The notes under the pieces were generated by a model. The model was not told where the DNA came from. It ran no database searches and saw only the letters and a list, made by a program, of their open reading frames with translations. Made by a program: the position numbers and the translations under genes. From CAXTEJ01 sp964243295 (GTDB lineage Bacteria; Actinomycetota; Actinomycetes; Actinomycetales; Angustibacteraceae), in NCBI GenBank assembly GCA_964243295.1, contig CAXTEJ010000022.1, positions 1 to 55,811 of the forward strand: DNA of 55,811 bases, in the 5' to 3' direction. This document shows, piece after piece, positions 51,867 to 55,811 of the stretch (position 1 is its first letter; each line of letters opens with the position of its first letter).

Positions 51867-51901
51867 GGCGTCCGGCGTCCGGCGTCCGGCGTCCGGCGTC
51901 C
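51867..51901. repeat. 7-bp tandem repeat, 5 units, between ohr and recQ
   Basis: ggcgtcc five times in a row, ending 4 bp before the recQ -10 box. It occupies the region where upstream promoter elements would lie. Confidence 0.95.
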
Positions 51902-51905
51902 GGCT

Positions 51906-51911
51906 TACCCT
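51906..51911 (+). promoter_or_regulatory. Predicted -10 box of recQ
   Basis: TACCCT followed by 6 nt and GTG 51918. No ribosome site precedes the start, so a leaderless mRNA is predicted. Confidence 0.5.
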
Positions 51912-51917
51912 GGCCCG

Positions 51918-53741
51918 GTGAGCACCACCGCACCGCAGTCGTCGCTCGAGGTCTTGCGCCGGGTCTTCGGCTACGACGCCTTCCGCGGTGACCAGGCCCG
52001 CGTCGTCGAGCACGTCGCCGCCGGCGGTGACGCGCTCGTGCTCATGCCGACCGGTGCCGGCAAGTCGCTGTGCTACCAGGTGCCGGCGCTGCTGCGCGAG
52101 GGCGTCGGTGTGGTCATCTCGCCGCTGATCGCGCTCATGCAGGACCAGGTCGACGCGCTCACCGGCCTCGGCGTCCGTGCCGGCTTCCTGAACTCCACGC
52201 AGGATGCCGAGCAGCGGCGCACGGTCGAGCGGGACTTCCTCGCCGGTGAGCTCGACCTGCTCTACCTGGCGCCGGAGCGGCTGCGGGTGCCGTCGACGCT
52301 GTCGCTGCTCGACCGCGGCACGATCGCGCTGTTCGCCATCGACGAGGCCCACTGCGTCGCCCAGTGGGGCCACGACTTCCGGCCCGACTACCTGATGCTG
52401 TCCGAGCTGCACCGCCGGTGGCCGAAGGTGCCGCGCATCGCGCTGACGGCGACCGCCACCGAGGCGACCCACGCTGAGATCGCCGAACGACTGGGCCTGG
52501 ACGACGCCCTGCACGTGGTCGCGAGCTTCGACCGGCCCAACATCCAGTACCGCATCGCGCCCAAGGACGAGCCCCGCAAGCAGCTGCTGCAGCTGCTGCG
52601 CGACGAGCACCCCGGCGAGGCGGGCATCGTCTACTGCCTGTCGCGCAAGTCGGTGGAGCAGACCGCCACCTTCCTGACCCGGCAGGGCGTGGCAGCGCTG
52701 CCGTACCACGCCGGGCTCGACGCCTCGGTGCGCGCCCTGCACCAGTCGCGGTTCCTGCGCGAGGACGGCCTGGTGATGGTGGCGACCATCGCGTTCGGCA
52801 TGGGCATCGACAAGCCCGACGTGCGGTTCGTCGCCCACCTCGACCTGCCGAAGTCGGTGGAGGGCTACTACCAGGAGACCGGCCGCGCGGGTCGCGACGG
52901 GCAGCCCTCGACGGCCTGGCTCGCCTACGGCCTGGCCGACGTCGTCCAGCAGCGGAAGATGATCAACGAGTCCGAGGGTGACCTCGCGCATCGCCGCCGG
53001 CTCGCGCAGCACCTCGACGCGATGCTCGCGCTGTGCGAGACCGTGTCGTGCCGGCGGGTGCAGCTGCTGGCCTACTTCGGCCAGCGCAGCGAGCCCTGCG
53101 GCAACTGCGACACCTGCCTGGTGCCGCCGCAGACCTGGGACGGGACCGTCGCGGCGCAGAAGGTGCTGTCGACCGTCGTCCGGCTCGACCGTGAGCGCGG
53201 CCAGCGGTTCGGTGCCGGCCAGGTCGTCGACGTGCTGCTCGGCAAGCGCACCGCGAAGGTCGAGCAGCACACCCACCACGAGCTCTCGGTGTTCGGGGTC
53301 GGCACCGAGCTGACCGAGGGCGAGTGGCGCGGGGTGGTTCGGCAGCTGCTGGCCCAGGGGCTGCTCGCGGTCGAGGGCGGCTACCAGGTGCTCGCCGTCA
53401 CCGAGGCGAGCCGGCCGGTGCTCGCCGGGCAGCAGGAGGTGCTGCTGCGCAAGGACCCCGCCCAGGCGCCGCGCAGCCGCTCGCGGTCGAGGTCCGCGTC
53501 GGCCGACGTCGACCTGCCGGCGGGCTCGGCCGACGTGTTCGAGCGGCTGCGCGCCTGGCGCGCCGCGACGGCGAAGGAGCAGGGCGTGCCCGCCTACGTG
53601 GTGTTCCACGACGCGACGTTGCGCGAGATCTCGACCTCGCTGCCGTCGACCGAGGCCGAGCTCGGCACCGTCAGCGGCATCGGTGCGGGCAAGCTGGCGA
53701 AGTACGGCGAGGGTGTGCTGGCTGTGGTCGCCGGCGGTTGA
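51918..53741 (+). CDS. recQ: ATP-dependent DNA helicase RecQ
   Basis: 3'-5' helicase of 607 aa. P-loop MPTGAGKSLCYQ (K49), DEAH box, SFI motif TATATEATHAEI and motif VI QETGRAGRDG. A zinc-binding domain with CRRVQLLAYFG and CGNCDTC, an RQC winged helix, and a C-terminal HRDC domain (about 530-605). Complete and of standard length. Acts in recombination and fork repair. Confidence 0.96.
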   Translation: MSTTAPQSSLEVLRRVFGYDAFRGDQARVVEHVAAGGDALVLMPTGAGKSLCYQVPALLREGVGVVISPLIALMQDQVDALTGLGVRAGFLNSTQDAEQRRTVERDFLAGELDLLYLAPERLRVPSTLSLLDRGTIALFAIDEAHCVAQWGHDFRPDYLMLSELHRRWPKVPRIALTATATEATHAEIAERLGLDDALHVVASFDRPNIQYRIAPKDEPRKQLLQLLRDEHPGEAGIVYCLSRKSVEQTATFLTRQGVAALPYHAGLDASVRALHQSRFLREDGLVMVATIAFGMGIDKPDVRFVAHLDLPKSVEGYYQETGRAGRDGQPSTAWLAYGLADVVQQRKMINESEGDLAHRRRLAQHLDAMLALCETVSCRRVQLLAYFGQRSEPCGNCDTCLVPPQTWDGTVAAQKVLSTVVRLDRERGQRFGAGQVVDVLLGKRTAKVEQHTHHELSVFGVGTELTEGEWRGVVRQLLAQGLLAVEGGYQVLAVTEASRPVLAGQQEVLLRKDPAQAPRSRSRSRSASADVDLPAGSADVFERLRAWRAATAKEQGVPAYVVFHDATLREISTSLPSTEAELGTVSGIGAGKLAKYGEGVLAVVAGG

Positions 53742-53790
53742 GCGGCGAACTCAGGCGCGGCGAGACCGCTGAGCGGGTTGACTGGGCCAC

Positions 53791-54834
53791 ATGGACCTCG
53801 TGGCACCACCCAAGACCGTCCCGGGCGACCGCGTCGCGGTGATCTCGCCGTCGTTCGCCGCCCCCGGCATCGCGCCGCAGGTGCACGAGCAGGCGGTCCG
53901 ACGGCTCGAGCAGCTCACCGGGCTGCAGGCGGTCGAGTACCCGACGACGCGGCGGGTCGGTGCCTCGGCGCAGGACCGCGCTGCCGACCTCAACACGGCT
54001 TTCGCCGACCCGCAGGTGCGCGCGGTCCTCGCGACGATCGGCGGCGACGACCAGATCACCGTCATCCCGCACCTGGACGCCGACGCGGTGCGGGCCGACC
54101 CAAAGCCGTTCCTTGGCTACAGCGACAACACGAACCTGCTGAACTGGCTGTGGGGCAACGGGGTCGCCGGTTTCTACGGCGGGTCGACGCAGGTTCACCT
54201 CGGCCCCGGGCCCGCCGTCGACCCCGTTCACGCCGCCTCGTTGCGCGCGGCGCTGCTGACCGGCGAGCGCTTGCAGGTCACCGAGCCGGGGGAGTCCGAG
54301 GACATCGGCCGCGAGTGGACCGACCCTGCCGCCCTGACCGAGTACGGCGACCGCGAGCCGACTGAGCCGTGGACCTGGGCGGGCCCTGCCCGGTCGGTCA
54401 CCGGCCGCACGTGGGGCGGGTGCGCGGAGGTGGTGCAGTGGCTGCTCACCGCCGGACGCTTCGCCACCGATCCGGGGGTGCTGGCAGGCGGGGTGCTGCT
54501 GCTGGAGACCTCGGAGGAGCTGATCCCGGCGCGCGAGCTCGGCTGGATCGTGCGCTCGCTCGGTGAGCGGGGGCTGCTGTCGGCCGTCGACGCGGTGCTG
54601 GTCGCCCGCCCGCCGACGTCCGACCTCACCGACCGCCCGAGCGCGCAGGTGCGGGCGGGCCGCCGCGCCGAGCAGCGTGATGTGGCGATCGAGACGGTGC
54701 AGCGCTACAACCCCGACGCCGTGGTCGTGGTCGGGGTGCCGTTCGGGCACACCCGGCCCCAGTGGATCCTGCCGTACGGCGGCCGGATGACCATTGACGG
54801 TGTGGCACAGCAGGTGTGGGCCGACTACGCCTGA
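53791..54834 (+). CDS. LD-carboxypeptidase-like protein (S66 family, MccF-like)
   Basis: Serine peptidase of 347 aa. Catalytic triad S111 (GYSDNTN), E239 (LLETSEEL) and H320 (PFGHTRPQ). The triad context and the loop before E239 favour the MccF-like branch, which hydrolyses aminoacyl-nucleotide antibiotics, over muropeptide LD-carboxypeptidases, but both are possible. Starts at ATG 53791, 49 bp after recQ. Confidence 0.9.
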   Translation: MDLVAPPKTVPGDRVAVISPSFAAPGIAPQVHEQAVRRLEQLTGLQAVEYPTTRRVGASAQDRAADLNTAFADPQVRAVLATIGGDDQITVIPHLDADAVRADPKPFLGYSDNTNLLNWLWGNGVAGFYGGSTQVHLGPGPAVDPVHAASLRAALLTGERLQVTEPGESEDIGREWTDPAALTEYGDREPTEPWTWAGPARSVTGRTWGGCAEVVQWLLTAGRFATDPGVLAGGVLLLETSEELIPARELGWIVRSLGERGLLSAVDAVLVARPPTSDLTDRPSAQVRAGRRAEQRDVAIETVQRYNPDAVVVVGVPFGHTRPQWILPYGGRMTIDGVAQQVWADYA

Positions 54835-54853
54835 GCGGCGCGCGCTGGTGCCG

Positions 54854-54925
54854 TGTCTGTGGTGGCCGTGTCTGTGGTGTCGTGTCGGTGGTGTGGTGTC
54901 TGTGGTGGCCGTGTCTGTGGTGTCG
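54854..54925. repeat. 29-bp direct repeat in a GT-rich stretch
   Basis: A 29-bp sequence (54854-54882) is repeated exactly at 54897-54925, built from smaller gtgtctgtggtg units. The stretch 54848-54930 is strongly biased to G and T on the plus strand, unlike its surroundings. Confidence 0.9.
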
Positions 54926-54932
54926 ATGTCCG

Positions 54933-55321
<389 letters not shown>

Positions 55322-55325
<4 letters not shown>

Positions 55326-55564
55326 GACGGCCTCAGGTCCGCGGCCTGCAGCGGGGCCGGTAGCCGGGCCGGCAGTGCGGCCGGAAGCGAGGCCTGCAGC
55401 GGACCCGGCAGTGTGGGCGGAAGCGGGGCCTGCAGCGGACCCGGCAGTGCGGGCGGCATCGCGGCCAGCAGCGCGTCGTCGCCGTACCGCTCAAATCTCG
55501 CCGAGGTCCGGGTACGGCCGGGCCGCAGCAGCAGCGCGGTGAGTTGGCGCAACAGCTCCTCCAT
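55322..55564 (-). CDS. Small Pro/Leu-rich protein coupled to the DUF2256 gene
   Basis: 80 codons from ATG 55564. Starts MEELLRQLTALLLRPGRTRTS and then becomes a repetitive ALPGPLQA-type tail encoded by 36- and 48-bp spaced repeats of ggcctgcagc. The GTGA overlap with the DUF2256 gene supports translation. No family recognised. A longer start at 55684 is possible but reads as Arg-rich low-complexity sequence. Confidence 0.45.
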
Positions 55565-55811
55565 CCTGGGCGTCGCGCGTCCCGCACGTGACGCGCCGAC
55601 GCTACTGCTGCACCGGCTGCGGCGCCGCCGTGGTGACCGGATCGTGCTCCGACGTGGGGAGCCGACCTGGGGAGCCGACGTCAAGTCGGCGGCCGCCTCG
55701 CCCCGGGTCGGGTGCTACTCGGCAGGTTCGTGGCGCTGCTTGCTCGACGCGGTCAGGTGCGCATGGGTGGTGTGAATCGTGGTCTGCCGTCGGTGATGGT
55801 GACGGTCCACC
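55565..55811. other. Right edge of the window, no supported complete gene
   Basis: About 250 bp with no complete gene. A plus-strand frame open from about 55712 with ATG at 55764 runs off the end and could be the start of a gene, but it has no ribosome site and no recognisable product. Confidence 0.4.

Noticed and set aside
55413..55775. Plus-strand frame of 120 codons at the right edge
   Set aside because: It is largely antisense to the coupled Pro/Leu-rich frame, with no ribosome site or recognisable domain.

Overview
The window is about 55.8 kb of very GC-rich chromosomal DNA from an actinobacterium (class Actinomycetes). The evidence is the housekeeping gene order argS-lysA-hom-thrC-thrB-rho-rpmE-prfA-prmC-sua5-glyA-(wecA-like)-atp-DUF2550-cobalamin adenosyltransferase-murA, a Rho with a very long disordered insert, frequent GTG starts, GTGA/ATGA gene overlaps, and many starts lying 6-8 nt after a TANNNT-like -10 box (predicted leaderless mRNAs). 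The genus cannot be fixed from the sequence alone.

Layout. 0-8.2 kb: an OmpR-type regulator and histidine kinase (minus strand), an M13 metallopeptidase, a GuaB1-type IMPDH-related protein, two coupled CNNM/CorC-type membrane proteins preceded by a possible 20-codon acidic/proline leader peptide, and a tRNA-Arg(CCG). 8.3-11 kb: a GT32-like glycosyltransferase, DUF2243, CtaG and an orphan receiver protein. 11-26 kb: the conserved amino-acid, translation and Rho block. 26.2-34 kb: the F1Fo ATP synthase genes atpI-like, atpZ-like, atpB-E-F-H-A-G-D, preceded by a perfect 10-bp-arm palindrome with a CRP-type core.

34-39.7 kb is the unusual part. The expected atpD-atpC junction is split by an accessory region holding six copies of a TGATCAT-centred repeat and a cyclic-di-GMP/blue-light module: a BLUF photoreceptor coupled to a PAS-PAS-GGDEF cyclase on one strand, a receiver protein coupled to a REC-HD-GYP phosphodiesterase on the other, and a DICT-domain histidine kinase convergent with, and overlapping, the phosphodiesterase gene. 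atpC follows, with its own predicted promoter, and encodes a short epsilon subunit without the C-terminal helical domain.

39.7-55.8 kb: DUF2550, a PduO-type adenosyltransferase and a fosfomycin-insensitive-type MurA with back-to-back overlapping -10 boxes, an MFS pseudogene, a DUF2007-like protein, a STAS protein, a Na+/H+ antiporter fused to a UBP-type zinc finger, an iron-sulfur photolyase-like protein, an HTH regulator with an MFS exporter, a DUF849 protein with two membrane proteins, an OsmC/Ohr protein, RecQ, an S66 LD-carboxypeptidase and a DUF2256/DUF3253 protein. Short tandem repeats are frequent in and between genes.

Roles. The window joins basic metabolism (threonine/lysine synthesis, one-carbon metabolism, ATP synthesis, peptidoglycan precursors) with light- and signal-responsive functions (BLUF, photolyase-like protein, c-di-GMP enzymes, STAS, several two-component parts).
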